DNA of 64,000 nucleotides from Exiguobacterium aurantiacum DSM 6208 (GCF_000702585.1 NZ_JNIQ01000001.1:749001-813000), one strand, 5' to 3'. Counted from the stretch's first letter, positions 1 through 9,306 are shown. A program made the numbers and translations. Notes: generated by a model from the sequence alone, not told the origin.

Positions 1-290
1 GCGACGATCATCCCGATGATGCGTTCAGCGAAACCGATGCTCAAGACGGCGATCATGAAAGCGGCGACCGTTTCAAATCCGATGAGACGCGGGAAGGCGA
101 GCATTGAAAGGAGGAGAAGCGGTCCGATGAAAATCGTCATCGAAATCGAGGTGCGTAAAAAGATGAATAAGTTCCGTTTTAATGTATCGACTCCCCCAAA
201 GAGCGATTGGCGGAACGTCTTACCACGTTGATAGTCGAGGACGAACGATCCCACGAACATCAATCCGAATAATGATAACAATACTGCCAT
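1..290 (-). CDS. Hypothetical membrane protein, 3' part missing
   Basis: The reading frame starts with ATG at 290 and stays open to the left edge, so only the first 96 residues are seen. It begins MAVLLSLFGLMFVGSFVLDY and holds a hydrophobic N-terminal helix, a basic connector (QRGKTFRQS) and two more hydrophobic stretches. An AAGGGGA ribosome binding site lies just upstream of the start. I do not recognise the family; a multi-pass membrane protein is the most that can be said. Confidence 0.6.
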   Translation of the reverse strand, partial: MAVLLSLFGLMFVGSFVLDYQRGKTFRQSLFGGVDTLKRNLFIFLRTSISMTIFIGPLLLLSMLAFPRLIGFETVAAFMIAVLSIGFAERIIGMIV

Positions 291-435
291 GAAATGTGTT
301 TCCCCTTTTTCTAGTCAAATCAATGATTACAAAAGTCTTACGAACCAAAGTCTAGCCTAGTGTACCGATTCGACCAGAGAAAGTAAAGCAGGAAAACTGA
401 CAAACGTGTTAAACCTTTACGAACGTTCATTGGCT

Positions 436-1512
436 TTATGAAGCCAATATGAAGCGATTGCGTCCTGATTCTTTTGCGTGGTATAACGCTTCATCCGCAT
501 GTTTCAACACACTGTCGACCTCGATATCGTTCGAATGGCAAGCACCAAGCGAGACGGTGATGTGAAGTGTGCCGGCACTCGTCTCGAACGGGAACGTCGA
601 GACTTTTTCTCGTATAGATTCGGCGAGGCGGGACACCTCGACTTTTTGAGCGTTCGGCATGATGATTAAAAATTCTTCCCCACCGAAGCGGCCGACGAGG
701 TGGTCTTCGCGACTCTCGGCAACAAGAAGCATCCCGAGCTCGCGTAACACGTCGTCCCCGACATCGTGTCCATACGTATCATTGACGCGCTTGAAATGGT
801 CGATATCGACGAGAATGAGCGCATATTCTTCCGCCTCGACCGTCAAGTTCGCCATCGCTTCGTTCAAGAGCCGGCGGTTGGCGATCCCGGTCAACGCATC
901 GGTGCGGGCGAGCTGTTGCTGATGCTGGACGTTCTCGAAGTGGCGGCGCAACTCATGGAGCAGACGGTAGGCGGCGCACGCCCCGACGTACGCCATCACG
1001 ATGTAGACGAGCAGGATCGGATAAAACAGTTCGAGCGGCAGTGCGTAGTAAAGCGCCGATCCAAATACGGCGACGCTGATCGTTGTAAAGATGAGCAACG
1101 TGTTCCGGGTGTTATCGAGCTTGAAGCGCAACAGGCTCGTCGGAAGGACGAGCGCGACCATCGTCAACACCGCCAAGTAAAAACCGACGAACTCGCCGTC
1201 GGTGATCATGAAAAAGCGTCCGATCAAAAATAAGCTCCCGGCGACCACCCCGCTGACCCAGCCGCCGAACAAGACGGCGAGCGAGATTGGGATTGCCCGC
1301 AAATCGATGAGCACACCTTCGAGATGAAGGGCGTTCGCGAGCAATATCAAGGCGACGAGCCCGCTCTGAACACCAAGTAGCACCCGGCTTTTAAGCGGGG
1401 ACTTCGGAGTCAGGCGGGGCCGGTTGCGATACGGCAGAAAGGAGATGGTGAACAGCGTGAAGAGAATGCATAAGTCGATGAAGAATGAATTGATGATGGT
1501 GAGCATGAACAT
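436..1512 (-). CDS. Membrane-bound diguanylate cyclase (5TMR-LYT + GGDEF)
   Basis: Makes cyclic di-GMP from two GTP at the membrane. Residues about 1-185 hold several membrane helices; the stretch around 45-100 (GVLIDLRAIP, FGGWVSGVVAG) matches the 5TMR-LYT sensor type. A linker leads to a GGDEF domain from DALTG at 205, with the metal-binding DIDHFKRVND and an intact GGEEF at 277-281, so it should be catalytic. The RxxD inhibitory site that normally sits five residues before GGEEF reads R268-E-D-H271, so product inhibition may be weak. No EAL domain follows. The gene stands alone. Confidence 0.88.
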   Translation of the reverse strand: MFMLTIINSFFIDLCILFTLFTISFLPYRNRPRLTPKSPLKSRVLLGVQSGLVALILLANALHLEGVLIDLRAIPISLAVLFGGWVSGVVAGSLFLIGRFFMITDGEFVGFYLAVLTMVALVLPTSLLRFKLDNTRNTLLIFTTISVAVFGSALYYALPLELFYPILLVYIVMAYVGACAAYRLLHELRRHFENVQHQQQLARTDALTGIANRRLLNEAMANLTVEAEEYALILVDIDHFKRVNDTYGHDVGDDVLRELGMLLVAESREDHLVGRFGGEEFLIIMPNAQKVEVSRLAESIREKVSTFPFETSAGTLHITVSLGACHSNDIEVDSVLKHADEALYHAKESGRNRFILAS

Positions 1513-1596
1513 AGTCCCCCTGCGTGAAATGGAAATGATTACTTTATTTTATCATAGGCAGATGGAGCTGGCTTCGTTCGATTGGGACGAACCTGC

Positions 1597-1932
1597 TCAC
1601 CACTCACGCCACTCTTCGGTTATGTCCTCGTCCGTCTCATACCCGACGAGCGCTGCTCCGGCCACGATAAACTCGTACAGCTCTTCTCGCTCTAACGTCT
1701 CGATGAAATAGTCGTGCTCCTCGTCCAATTCGTTCAAGCGCAAAACGAGGTCGCGAACAGCGGCCAATACCGAGTCCTCTGAACCGTCCGAACGCGTCAA
1801 TACGGTTATATAGCGTTTAAGGGCGGCATCGACGGCAAGGATCGCGGACAACGTATAGACGTCATCCCCTTCATTCAATCGGTCTTCCCAAACGAGCGTC
1901 GGGCGATTCGCCCATAATGTGTCTACGTTCAT
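1597..1932 (-). CDS. Hypothetical acidic protein, 111 aa
   Basis: A small, strongly acidic, leucine- and glutamate-rich protein without signal peptide or membrane helix. An AAAGGAGGCGG ribosome binding site precedes the ATG at 1932 by a good distance, which supports real translation. The C-terminus ends in a cluster of D/E and W residues (ITEEWREW). I do not recognise a family and assign no function. Confidence 0.6.
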   Translation of the reverse strand: MNVDTLWANRPTLVWEDRLNEGDDVYTLSAILAVDAALKRYITVLTRSDGSEDSVLAAVRDLVLRLNELDEEHDYFIETLEREELYEFIVAGAALVGYETDEDITEEWREW

Positions 1933-2021
1933 ATTGCCGCCTCCTTTGAAATGTTAAATCGAGCTTCCCCTCTATCATATCAAAAATGTTTGGTATGATA
2001 GATAAAAAAGGGGGACTGTCC

Positions 2022-2201
2022 GTGCGTTATTGGGATCACTTTAAACGAGCGTTCATTCCGATCGCGCTCATTTTGATCGGGCTAGCAATCTTTTATACTT
2101 TATCGGCACGCGGCAACCTGGCGTTGACCGTACTTGGCGCCGGGATTGTCGGTGTGATTTTATTTTTAGTGATGCGGCATATGAACCGAGTCGAAGACTG
2201 A
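2022..2201 (+). CDS. Small two-helix membrane protein, 59 aa
   Basis: I chose the GTG at 2022 because an AAAAAGGGGG ribosome binding site lies 5-10 bases ahead; an in-frame ATG at 1986 has none. The protein starts [11 protein letters not shown] and has two hydrophobic helices (about residues 11-28 and 33-51) joined by SARGN, ending in a charged tail. A terminator follows directly. The function is unknown. Confidence 0.6.
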   Translation: MRYWDHFKRAFIPIALILIGLAIFYTLSARGNLALTVLGAGIVGVILFLVMRHMNRVED

Positions 2202-2203
2202 AG

Positions 2204-2233
2204 GCGAGAACACGTTCGTGGTTCTCGTTTTTT
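2204..2233 (+). terminator. Rho-independent terminator
   Basis: Arms CGAGAAC and GTTCTCG around a short loop, followed by TTTTTT, just after the small membrane protein gene. Confidence 0.8.
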
Positions 2234-2283
2234 GTTGTCGCTCCATTTTTTTGGGTACACTACATAGTAAGGAGGGATTCAAC

Positions 2284-3234
2284 ATGGCAAAAGCTACGTT
2301 CGCGGGAGGCTGTTTTTGGTGCATGGTCAAACCGTTTCATAAATACGAAGGGGTCGAACACGTCATCTCGGGTTACACCGGGGGACATGTCGATAATCCG
2401 ACGTATCAGCAAGTCTGTTCTGAGACGACGGGTCATTTAGAGGCCATCGAGGTCACATACGACCCCGATATCATTTCGTACGAGGAACTGTTAGACATCT
2501 ATTGGCGTCAAATCGACCCGACAGACGGTGGTGGACAATTCAATGACCGCGGTGAATCCTACCGCCCGGCCATCTTCTACCATTCAGAAGAGCAACGGGA
2601 CGCAGCCGAACGTTCCAAACAAGGTGTCGAGGACTCGGGCCGGTTCGACCGCCCGATCGAGGTCGAGATCCGTCCGGCGAAGACGTTTTGGGAGGCGGAA
2701 GACTATCATCAAGACTATTACAAGAAGAACCCGTTCCGCTATGAGATGTATCGGGTCGGCTCGGGTCGCGCCAAGTTCGTCAAAGAAGCATGGAGCGACA
2801 AGAAACAACAGAAAGAGTTGAAAGAACGGCTCACGCCGATGCAGTATAAAGTGACGCAGGAGAACGGGACCGAACCGCCGTTTCAAAATGAATATTGGGA
2901 CGAAGAACGGGAAGGATTGTACGTCGACATCATCGACGGGACACCGCTCTTCACGTCACGCGACAAATTTCAGTCCAATTGCGGTTGGCCAAGCTTCGCC
3001 CGACCGATCGAAGAAAAACGTCTCGATATGAATATGGACACGTCGCACCATATGGTCCGTACGGAAGTCCGCTCGAAGCGGGGCGATAGCCATCTCGGGC
3101 ATCTGTTCGATGATGGTCCGAAAGAGCTCGGCGGTTTACGCTATTGCATCAATTCGGCCGCCTTGCGCTTCATTCCGAAAGAAGAGCTCGAGTCAGCCGG
3201 TTACGGGGAGTACAAGCACTTATTTGATGCGTGA
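2284..3234 (+). CDS. msrAB: Fused methionine sulfoxide reductase MsrA-MsrB
   Basis: Reduces both methionine sulfoxide epimers in oxidised proteins. The ATG at 2284 follows TAAGGAGGG. MsrA is N-terminal with GGCFWC at residues 8-13 (catalytic Cys10) and the conserved SGYTGGH and DYHQDYY regions. MsrB follows from about residue 180, with CGWPSF (Cys233) and the catalytic RYCIN (Cys288). The CxxC zinc pairs of many MsrB proteins are absent, as in other Firmicute forms. Length 316 aa is normal for the A-B fusion order. No secretion signal, so cytosolic. Confidence 0.95.
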   Translation: MAKATFAGGCFWCMVKPFHKYEGVEHVISGYTGGHVDNPTYQQVCSETTGHLEAIEVTYDPDIISYEELLDIYWRQIDPTDGGGQFNDRGESYRPAIFYHSEEQRDAAERSKQGVEDSGRFDRPIEVEIRPAKTFWEAEDYHQDYYKKNPFRYEMYRVGSGRAKFVKEAWSDKKQQKELKERLTPMQYKVTQENGTEPPFQNEYWDEEREGLYVDIIDGTPLFTSRDKFQSNCGWPSFARPIEEKRLDMNMDTSHHMVRTEVRSKRGDSHLGHLFDDGPKELGGLRYCINSAALRFIPKEELESAGYGEYKHLFDA

Positions 3235-3247
3235 AGGGGAGAATTCG

Positions 3248-4540
3248 ATGTTCACTTCGGTCAAACAACAAATTCGCCGAGAAACGATTGCGACCGTCCT
3301 CGACTATTACGACACGTCGGTCCGTCATCTGTCTGAGGAGGCGCGGCGGGAAAAGTACGAGAAGATGAGCGCGAGCCCGTTCTCATTTTTCCGGGGCAGC
3401 TCACACTTGTTTTACTACGATTTCGCGAAAGTGCCGCTCGCGTTCGATACGGGCGAAAAACATCCGACGTTCATTCAAGGTGACCTTCATTTCGAGAACT
3501 TCGGCGTGTTCGAGGACGGCGCCGGCACGATCATTTACGACGTGAACGATTTCGACGAGGCGTATATCGGCTCTTATTTGTTCGATGTGCTGCGGATGGC
3601 AATCTCGGTCAACTTGTTCGCCGCCGAGTCGGGGTTCGACGCCACGAAGGCAATCGAGACGTACGCCGAAGCGTATGCGCGCGCCATCGCCCGTTACGCG
3701 AAAGGGGAAGACGAGGACGTCCAGTTCACGAAAGCGAACACGTCGAAAGCGATCAGGAAAGTGATCAAGAAAGCTGAGCAGAAGAAAGACGCGTTCATGG
3801 CGGAACGGACCGAGGTGCGCGACGAAGAACGTTACTTCGCGACGAGTGAGGACCTGATCCCTGTCAGTCCAAGCATGAGCGAGAAAATAAAGAGTGCCTG
3901 GCCAGACTATTTATCCTCATTATCGGAGACACACCGTCACCATGCGGATCACTATGAAGTGAAAGATATCGCCATCAAGCTCGAGAGCGGGACGGCCTCG
4001 ATTGGCCTCGAACGTTATTACATCTTGATTGAAGGGGCGGACGCGGAGCATGATGAAGACGTCATTCTCGAGATGAAACAAGCCCAGTCGGCCGTACCGT
4101 CGCTCTTCTTACCGACGCACTCGCTGTTCGAGGACGGGCTTTCACATCAAGGGGCACGGGTGACCGCGGCGCAACGGGCGATGGTGCATAGCCGCGACCC
4201 GTACCTCGGCTACTTGACGATCGATGGCAACGCCTATTACGTGCGGCAACGTTCTCCGTACAAGCGGAAAGTAAAAGCGAAACACATTAAAAATGAAGAC
4301 TCGTTGATCGAGACGTTGAAAGTTCAAGCGGAAATCACGGCCAAAATGCATGCGCGGGCCGACGCTGACGCCAACGTCCTCGACTATGAGGCGAGTGAAC
4401 ACATCGCCGCGGCGATTGGGGACGCGCGGGCGCTCTTCGTTCGCCAACTCTCACGGTGGGCTAAGTTTTATGCGACACAAGTACGGTTCGATCATGAGGC
4501 GTTCCAATCTTGGTTGGACGAACGCGAGAAACAAACGTGA
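3248..4540 (+). CDS. DUF2252 family kinase-like protein
   Basis: The ATG at 3248 sits 14 bases after the msrAB stop with a GAGGGGAGA ribosome binding site, so the two are probably co-transcribed. The 430-aa protein carries FRGSSHLFYYDF and then GDLHFENFG followed by YDVNDFDEA, the DUF2252 signatures, which resemble the catalytic and metal-binding loops of aminoglycoside/choline kinase folds (HxDxxxxN then DxD). The substrate is unknown. Cytosolic. Confidence 0.85.
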   Translation: MFTSVKQQIRRETIATVLDYYDTSVRHLSEEARREKYEKMSASPFSFFRGSSHLFYYDFAKVPLAFDTGEKHPTFIQGDLHFENFGVFEDGAGTIIYDVNDFDEAYIGSYLFDVLRMAISVNLFAAESGFDATKAIETYAEAYARAIARYAKGEDEDVQFTKANTSKAIRKVIKKAEQKKDAFMAERTEVRDEERYFATSEDLIPVSPSMSEKIKSAWPDYLSSLSETHRHHADHYEVKDIAIKLESGTASIGLERYYILIEGADAEHDEDVILEMKQAQSAVPSLFLPTHSLFEDGLSHQGARVTAAQRAMVHSRDPYLGYLTIDGNAYYVRQRSPYKRKVKAKHIKNEDSLIETLKVQAEITAKMHARADADANVLDYEASEHIAAAIGDARALFVRQLSRWAKFYATQVRFDHEAFQSWLDEREKQT

Positions 4541-4595
4541 CGCTTGCGAGGGGTGACGACTTCCTGCACAATGATGGGGTAAAGGATGTGGACGA

Positions 4596-4877
4596 ATGAT
4601 CACAGAACAACAACTCATCGCCCAGATGAAACACGTGATGACGCAAATCGAACAGTCGAGCGGAGAAACGCAGAAACGACACGTCGCCAAGTTGATGGGC
4701 TACTGCGAACTGTTGCTCGCGGATCCGGTATCGAGCCCTTCCGTTCAACCGACCGCCCCCGTGACGGTGGCACCTGCAACGGAAAAACCGCCGCTAGATC
4801 GACAAATGGCGGCTTTCCTCGGCATTCCGCTCGAAGAAGACGATCAACCGAAAACCGATTCGTTGCTCGATTTTTAA
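4596..4877 (+). CDS. DUF5327/YwdI-like small protein
   Basis: A 93-aa protein: an N-terminal helical part ending in YCELLLADP, a proline/valine-rich linker (about residues 45-65), and an acidic C-terminus ending DSLLDF. The N-terminal helix with YCELLL recalls Bacillus YwdI (DUF5327); this match is from memory and modest. AAGGATGT precedes the ATG. Function unknown. A terminator follows. Confidence 0.55.
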   Translation: MITEQQLIAQMKHVMTQIEQSSGETQKRHVAKLMGYCELLLADPVSSPSVQPTAPVTVAPATEKPPLDRQMAAFLGIPLEEDDQPKTDSLLDF

Positions 4878-4903
4878 GCCGCGCCTGATGGCGTGGCTTT
4901 TTT
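4877..4903 (+). terminator. Rho-independent terminator
   Basis: AGCCGCGCC-TGAT-GGCGTGGCT stem with TTTTTT, starting at the stop codon of the small YwdI-like gene. Confidence 0.85.
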
Positions 4904-4915
4904 GAGTCGTCTGCA

Positions 4916-4943
4916 TTGACTTATATACCATAGGGGGTATAAT
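4916..4943 (+). promoter_or_regulatory. Sigma-A promoter with CsoR/CstR-like operator
   Basis: TTGACT (4916-4921), 16-base spacer, TATAAT (4938-4943). Filling the spacer is the inverted repeat TATACC-N6-GGTATA (4924-4941), with a G run on one arm. This shape is typical of operators of the CsoR/CstR copper or persulfide repressors. It lies ahead of a rhodanese gene, so a sulfur-species-sensing CstR-type repressor is the better guess. Confidence 0.7.
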
Positions 4944-4980
4944 AAGGTTAATAAAACTTACGCATAACGGAGGCGGACAC

Positions 4981-5346
4981 ATGCTTGATTTCTTATTTGT
5001 GGCGGTAGTGATTGGTTTGATTTATTTCTGGTGGACGAAACGAAATAGTGTGAAGACGGTCTCGACGGATGAGTTGAAACGGAAAATTGCCGAGGAGCGC
5101 AACATTCAACTGCTTGACGTCCGAGAGCCTCAAGAATACCGTGGCGGGCATATTAAACAAGCGAAAAACGTTCCATTATCAGGATTCGGGAATGCGAGCG
5201 CCCAATATCCAAAAGATAAAGATCGCCCTGTGTATGTGATCTGTCAAAGCGGCATGCGCAGCCAGCGAGCTGCCGCTATGCTCCAAAAAGCAGGCTACAC
5301 GGACGTTTACTCTGTAAAAGGCGGCATGAGTTTCTGGCGCGGATAA
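4981..5346 (+). CDS. Membrane-anchored rhodanese-like sulfurtransferase
   Basis: A single N-terminal helix (residues 1-18, LFVAVVIGLIYFWW) anchors a rhodanese domain that should face the cytosol. The domain has LLDVREPQEYRGGHI and the active loop CQSGMRS with the nucleophilic cysteine. Length 121 aa matches single-domain Firmicute rhodaneses such as YqhL. Its promoter carries a CsoR/CstR-like operator, which suggests induction by persulfides or thiol stress. The sulfur donor and acceptor are unknown. Confidence 0.88.
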   Translation: MLDFLFVAVVIGLIYFWWTKRNSVKTVSTDELKRKIAEERNIQLLDVREPQEYRGGHIKQAKNVPLSGFGNASAQYPKDKDRPVYVICQSGMRSQRAAAMLQKAGYTDVYSVKGGMSFWRG

Positions 5347-5357
5347 AACAATCATCA

Positions 5358-5392
5358 TTCGGCTGACCAATTCAGGTCAGCCGAATTTTTTT
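5358..5392 (+). terminator. Rho-independent terminator
   Basis: GGCTGACC-AATTCA-GGTCAGCC stem extended by TTC/GAA, then a T run. Confidence 0.88.
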
Positions 5393-5468
5393 GAAGGACG
5401 TTTCTACTTTAGCTTTTATGGGGATTCTGCTACGGTAGGAACATAGGAAAGAGAGAGGGGTACACGAC

Positions 5469-6101
5469 ATGGCAGTCATTTTATTTGATATTGACGGGAC
5501 GCTCGTCGACACGACGGTCCCGATGACGAAAGCGATTCACAAGGCGCTAGAGCAACTCCCGCACTTACCGAAACCGAGTGAGGACGCTGTCCGGTCAGGA
5601 TACGGTTTGGCAGGTAACGCGTTTTGGGAACACGTCATCCCGGAAGCGACGCTCGAGGAGATTCGACAAATCCGCAAATTGCGCCATGAGACGCTTGAAC
5701 AAGCGATGGCAGGCCAAGACGTCTTGTTCGACGGGATTTATGAGATGCTCGAGACACTTCATACGAACGGTCATACGTTGACGACGGCGAGCAACTGTGG
5801 CGTCCACTATTTGAATTTGATTCTCGACTCGCAAGGGATCCGACGCTTCATGACCGCGCCGGAATGTTTGGAATCGGTGAGTGGGGAAAAGAAAGCCGAT
5901 ATTTTGACGGCGCACCGACTTCGTCACGGCGACACGGACTACGTCATGGTCGGTGATCGCAAGTCCGACGTCGAGGCGGCACGGGCTCACGACTTCCCGG
6001 TCGTCTTGACCGGATTCGGTTTCGGCAATGACGAGGAATGGGCGCTCGCGGATCATGTGATCGCCACCCCGGCCGATCTGATTGAATGGGTCGAACAGTG
6101 A
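5469..6101 (+). CDS. HAD-superfamily phosphatase, PGP-like
   Basis: A 210-aa haloacid-dehalogenase hydrolase. Motif I is DIDGTLVDT at residues 7-15, motif II is TTASNCG, and motif IV is MVGDRKSDVEAA; a helical cap lies between motifs I and II. This resembles phosphoglycolate-phosphatase-like members, but the substrate cannot be told from sequence. AGAGAGGGG precedes the ATG. The gene is alone, between two terminators. Confidence 0.85.
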   Translation: MAVILFDIDGTLVDTTVPMTKAIHKALEQLPHLPKPSEDAVRSGYGLAGNAFWEHVIPEATLEEIRQIRKLRHETLEQAMAGQDVLFDGIYEMLETLHTNGHTLTTASNCGVHYLNLILDSQGIRRFMTAPECLESVSGEKKADILTAHRLRHGDTDYVMVGDRKSDVEAARAHDFPVVLTGFGFGNDEEWALADHVIATPADLIEWVEQ

Positions 6102-6140
6102 AAAATGACCGGTTGAACGCATGTTCAACCGGTCATTTTT
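6101..6140. terminator. Bidirectional terminator
   Basis: Perfect 18-bp stem (AAAAATGACCGGTTGAAC and its complement) with loop GCAT; A and T runs on both sides serve the convergent genes. Confidence 0.93.
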
Positions 6141-7551
6141 ATAGTCCGAGCGAGATATACTTCACTTCTAAAAACTCTTCGATGCCATGATGGCCGCCTT
6201 CGCGTCCAAGGCCACTCTCTTTCCATCCACCGAACGGGGCTTGCGGGGTCGAAGGGAGTCCGTCGTTGACGCCGACGATGCCGTATTCGAGTGCTTCGGC
6301 CAAATAGAGCGCCTCGTTGATGTCTTGGGTGAACACGTAGGCGGCGAGACCGAACGGCGTCGCGTTCGCTCGTTCGATGACTTCTTCAAGTGTTTCAAAC
6401 GAGGCGATCGGTGCGACCGGACCGAACGTTTCCTCGTTCATGCACAGCATGTCCTCGTTCGCATAGCGGACGACAGCCGGACGAACGAACAATCCGTCAA
6501 GTTGCTCGCCGCCGGTGATCTCTCCCCCTCGGATTTGAGCGTCCTCGAGATGTTTCATAACTTTATCGACGCCGTCATCGTCGATGAGCGGGCCGATGTC
6601 GACGCCGTCATCAAGTCCGTTGCCGACTTGGAGCGTCTCGACGGCTTCAATGAACTTCTCGGAAAACTCGTCAACGATGGAGCGTTCAACGTAGATGCGG
6701 TTCGCACAGACGCACGTCTGTCCGCCGTTACGGAATTTCGTCGCGATCGCTTGCGGGACGGCCTTCTCCAAATCGGCTTTGGCGGTGACGATGAGCGGGG
6801 CGTGGCCACCGAGCTCGAGTGATATTTTTTTCATCGTGTCGGCGGCGCCGCGCATGAGCGTTTTCCCGACCTCTGTCGATCCGGTGAACGTCAATTTTCG
6901 GACGCGTGGATCATGTTGCCACACTTTGACGATGTCCGAGGCGGTACCGGTGACGAGGTTGATGACGCCAGGGGGGAAGCCCGCTTTTTCCGCCAACTTC
7001 ACGAGTTCGATCGCCGTGAGCGGAGTGGCCGATGCCGGTTTGATGATGACGGTGCAACCGGCGGCGAGCGCGGGGGCGACTTTCCGGGTGATCATCGCGG
7101 CCGGGAAGTTCCATGGCGTGATCGCCGCGACGACGCCGACCGGTTGTTTGATGGCGAAGATGCGCTTGTTGGTCGCCGAAGCGGGAATCGTCTCCCCGTA
7201 CACACGGCGGCCTTCAGCGGCGTACCATTCGATGAACCCGTTGGCATAGCGAACCTCCCCGACAGCTTCCTTCAATGGCTTTCCTTGCTCCTCGACCATC
7301 GTCCGGGCGATCGCGTCCGTCTCTTCGGCAATCAAGCGGTGCCATTCAAGCAATAAGGCGCCCCGGTCTTCGGCTGTGCGTTGTTGCCATTCCGTCAGCG
7401 CGGCGTGAGCCGCGTCGACCGCAAGCCGGGCCTCGTCCTCGTCACTTTTCGTCACCGTGGCCATAATGTTGCCGGTCGCCGGATTCCGTACTTCAATCGT
7501 CTCATCCGTCTCGATCCATTCACCGTTGATGAAGTTGTTTTCAGCTCGCAT
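6139..7551 (-). CDS. gabD: NAD(P)-dependent succinate-semialdehyde dehydrogenase-like
   Basis: Oxidises succinate semialdehyde (or a related aldehyde) to the acid. The ATG at 7551 follows GAAAGGGGAGA. The 470-aa protein has the aldehyde dehydrogenase marks in order: TPWNFPAAM, the NAD-binding FTGSTEVGK, the catalytic glutamate in ELGGHAP and the catalytic cysteine in GQTCVCANR, and the C-terminal GGWKESGLGREGG. The GQTCVCANR form is typical of GabD. No GABA transaminase is next to it, so the pathway is not confirmed. Confidence 0.85.
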   Translation of the reverse strand: MRAENNFINGEWIETDETIEVRNPATGNIMATVTKSDEDEARLAVDAAHAALTEWQQRTAEDRGALLLEWHRLIAEETDAIARTMVEEQGKPLKEAVGEVRYANGFIEWYAAEGRRVYGETIPASATNKRIFAIKQPVGVVAAITPWNFPAAMITRKVAPALAAGCTVIIKPASATPLTAIELVKLAEKAGFPPGVINLVTGTASDIVKVWQHDPRVRKLTFTGSTEVGKTLMRGAADTMKKISLELGGHAPLIVTAKADLEKAVPQAIATKFRNGGQTCVCANRIYVERSIVDEFSEKFIEAVETLQVGNGLDDGVDIGPLIDDDGVDKVMKHLEDAQIRGGEITGGEQLDGLFVRPAVVRYANEDMLCMNEETFGPVAPIASFETLEEVIERANATPFGLAAYVFTQDINEALYLAEALEYGIVGVNDGLPSTPQAPFGGWKESGLGREGGHHGIEEFLEVKYISLGL

Positions 7552-7634
7552 CGTTTTCTCCCCTTTCGTCTGGGTGCACATTTAAGAAAGTACCCGATTT
7601 CAAAAAACATACACAATTTTACAATGGCTCATAC

Positions 7635-7663
7635 AAAAAAACCGTCACTCGAAAGAGTGACGG
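7635..7663 (-). terminator. Rho-independent terminator
   Basis: CCGTCACTC-GAAA-GAGTGACGG with an A run on the plus strand (a U run for the minus-strand ABC1 gene). Confidence 0.88.
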
Positions 7664-7668
7664 GACGG

Positions 7669-9306
7669 TCAGACGCGGAAATCTTGCCGGGCCAAGTGGC
7701 GGATTTTGCGGCCGAGGCGTCTTGCGTTGAAGTAGGCGAGGACAGCGACGACCCCACCTGACCAGAACAGCCACTCATCTGGACGGACATAGCCGAACAG
7801 TCCGACGAGCAAGCCGAGGATGATGACGCCCGAGTTGAACGTCTGGCGATGGAGCAGTTCTTTTGATTCGAGTTGGCGCTGGAACATCGCTTGTTCGGAC
7901 AGGCGCTTACGCGTCGGTTCTTTCAAATAGTTGTCGAGCAGTGGCGGGACGTTCAATAACTTTTTGCCGTAATTGAGCGCCGTCATGACGTAGCGGTTTT
8001 GAATCGTCGTCCCGTCCGCTTCGAGCCATTGGATGACGATCGGCTTCCCGAGCGTGAACAAATCGATTTTCGAGTCCAAAATTTGCAGGATGCCGAGCAG
8101 TGTCGAGGCGGCCCGGCCGAAGAACGCGAACTCGGCCGGAAGTTGAATCGGCTCATTTTTGACGAGAAGCTGGATATCTTGCAACACTTTCTCGATCAAC
8201 TTCGTATCGACCGTTTCAATGTCGGTCTCTAAGTAAAAAGTGACGGCCTTTTCGAGCGCTTGCCGGATGTTATGCTTGTTCGCTGTCGGCAAGAGGAAGC
8301 GTAAATCCTCGAGCCCATCGACGACGCCGTCGTAGTCGAGTGAGATGAACGCTTGCAAAATCTTCCGGATCGTCGCCATATCTTGCGGTGTCGTCGATCC
8401 GACCATGCCGAAGTCGAGTAAGATGATCGTCCCGTCGGCGCGGATTTGAACGTTTCCGGGATGCGGGTCGGCGTGGAACTTTCCGCCGAACAGAAGTTGT
8501 TCGGCCGCCATCGTAAACAGTCGTTCGGCCAAGGCCGAGCGGTCGATATTGTTTTCTTTTAAGAAGGCGAGGTCGGTGATTCGGCGCGCGTCGACCCAAT
8601 CCATCGTGAGGACGCGGTTCGTACATAAGTGATCGTAGTAATCCGGGATGTAGACATTCGTGTTGTCAGCGTACTTCGCCTTGAAATAATGGGCGTTTTT
8701 CAATTCGGTCTGAAAATTTAATTCATCCCCGATGACAAAAATCATTTGGCGATATAAGCTATCTAAGTCGGTCGATTTTGCGAGAGCAGTCCGCTTGAGC
8801 ATTGTCGTGACGATGCGCATCGCCTTAAAGTCGGTTCGAATGATTTTTTCGATGTCCGGACGTTGGATTTTCAACGCGACCCGCTTGCCGTTTTCGAGTA
8901 GCGTCGCGCCGTACACTTCGCCGATTGAGGCGGAGGCGACGGCCTCGATATCGACGTCTTTGACGACTTGCGTATAGGGGACGCCCCAGTCGGCCTCGAG
9001 AATGGCCCGTGACTTATCCCAACCGGACGTCGGGACGCGGTCGACGAGTTCGGACAATTCGTTGAGCACGGACGGTGGTAACAAGTCGGCCCGAATCGAC
9101 AAAAATTGACCGAGTTTGATGAGAAGACCTTCCAAGCGAAGGGCGTTCCGTTTGTACTCGCGGGCGAGCTGAAGCATGAGTGCCTCATACTCTTCTTGGG
9201 AGGCGAGACCTTGCTGCTGTTTGCGCGAGAAGGCGTAAATTTTGATGATGAATCGGGCGAACATTGTGACGATAATCCATATGCGGAACAAAGCGATTCG
9301 TTTCAT
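7669..9306 (-). CDS. ABC1/AarF/UbiB-family atypical kinase
   Basis: A 545-aa member of the UbiB/COQ8-like family, ATPases linked to isoprenoid quinone metabolism. The ATG at 9306 has AAAGGATG upstream. Visible marks are KLGQFLSIRADLLPP (the KxGQ motif), the alanine-rich loop ASASIGEVYGA in place of a glycine loop, VALKIQRP, HADPHPGN and LLDFGMVG. An N-terminal hydrophobic stretch and two C-terminal helices (GVIILGLLVGLFG, GGVVAVLAYF) place it at the membrane. A role with menaquinone is inference. Confidence 0.9.
   Translation of the reverse strand: MKRIALFRIWIIVTMFARFIIKIYAFSRKQQQGLASQEEYEALMLQLAREYKRNALRLEGLLIKLGQFLSIRADLLPPSVLNELSELVDRVPTSGWDKSRAILEADWGVPYTQVVKDVDIEAVASASIGEVYGATLLENGKRVALKIQRPDIEKIIRTDFKAMRIVTTMLKRTALAKSTDLDSLYRQMIFVIGDELNFQTELKNAHYFKAKYADNTNVYIPDYYDHLCTNRVLTMDWVDARRITDLAFLKENNIDRSALAERLFTMAAEQLLFGGKFHADPHPGNVQIRADGTIILLDFGMVGSTTPQDMATIRKILQAFISLDYDGVVDGLEDLRFLLPTANKHNIRQALEKAVTFYLETDIETVDTKLIEKVLQDIQLLVKNEPIQLPAEFAFFGRAASTLLGILQILDSKIDLFTLGKPIVIQWLEADGTTIQNRYVMTALNYGKKLLNVPPLLDNYLKEPTRKRLSEQAMFQRQLESKELLHRQTFNSGVIILGLLVGLFGYVRPDEWLFWSGGVVAVLAYFNARRLGRKIRHLARQDFRV

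Noticed and set aside
6187-6822. A 211-codon frame opposite the aldehyde dehydrogenase
   Set aside because: Antisense to a well-matched gene, no ribosome binding site, and biased composition typical of high-G+C shadows.
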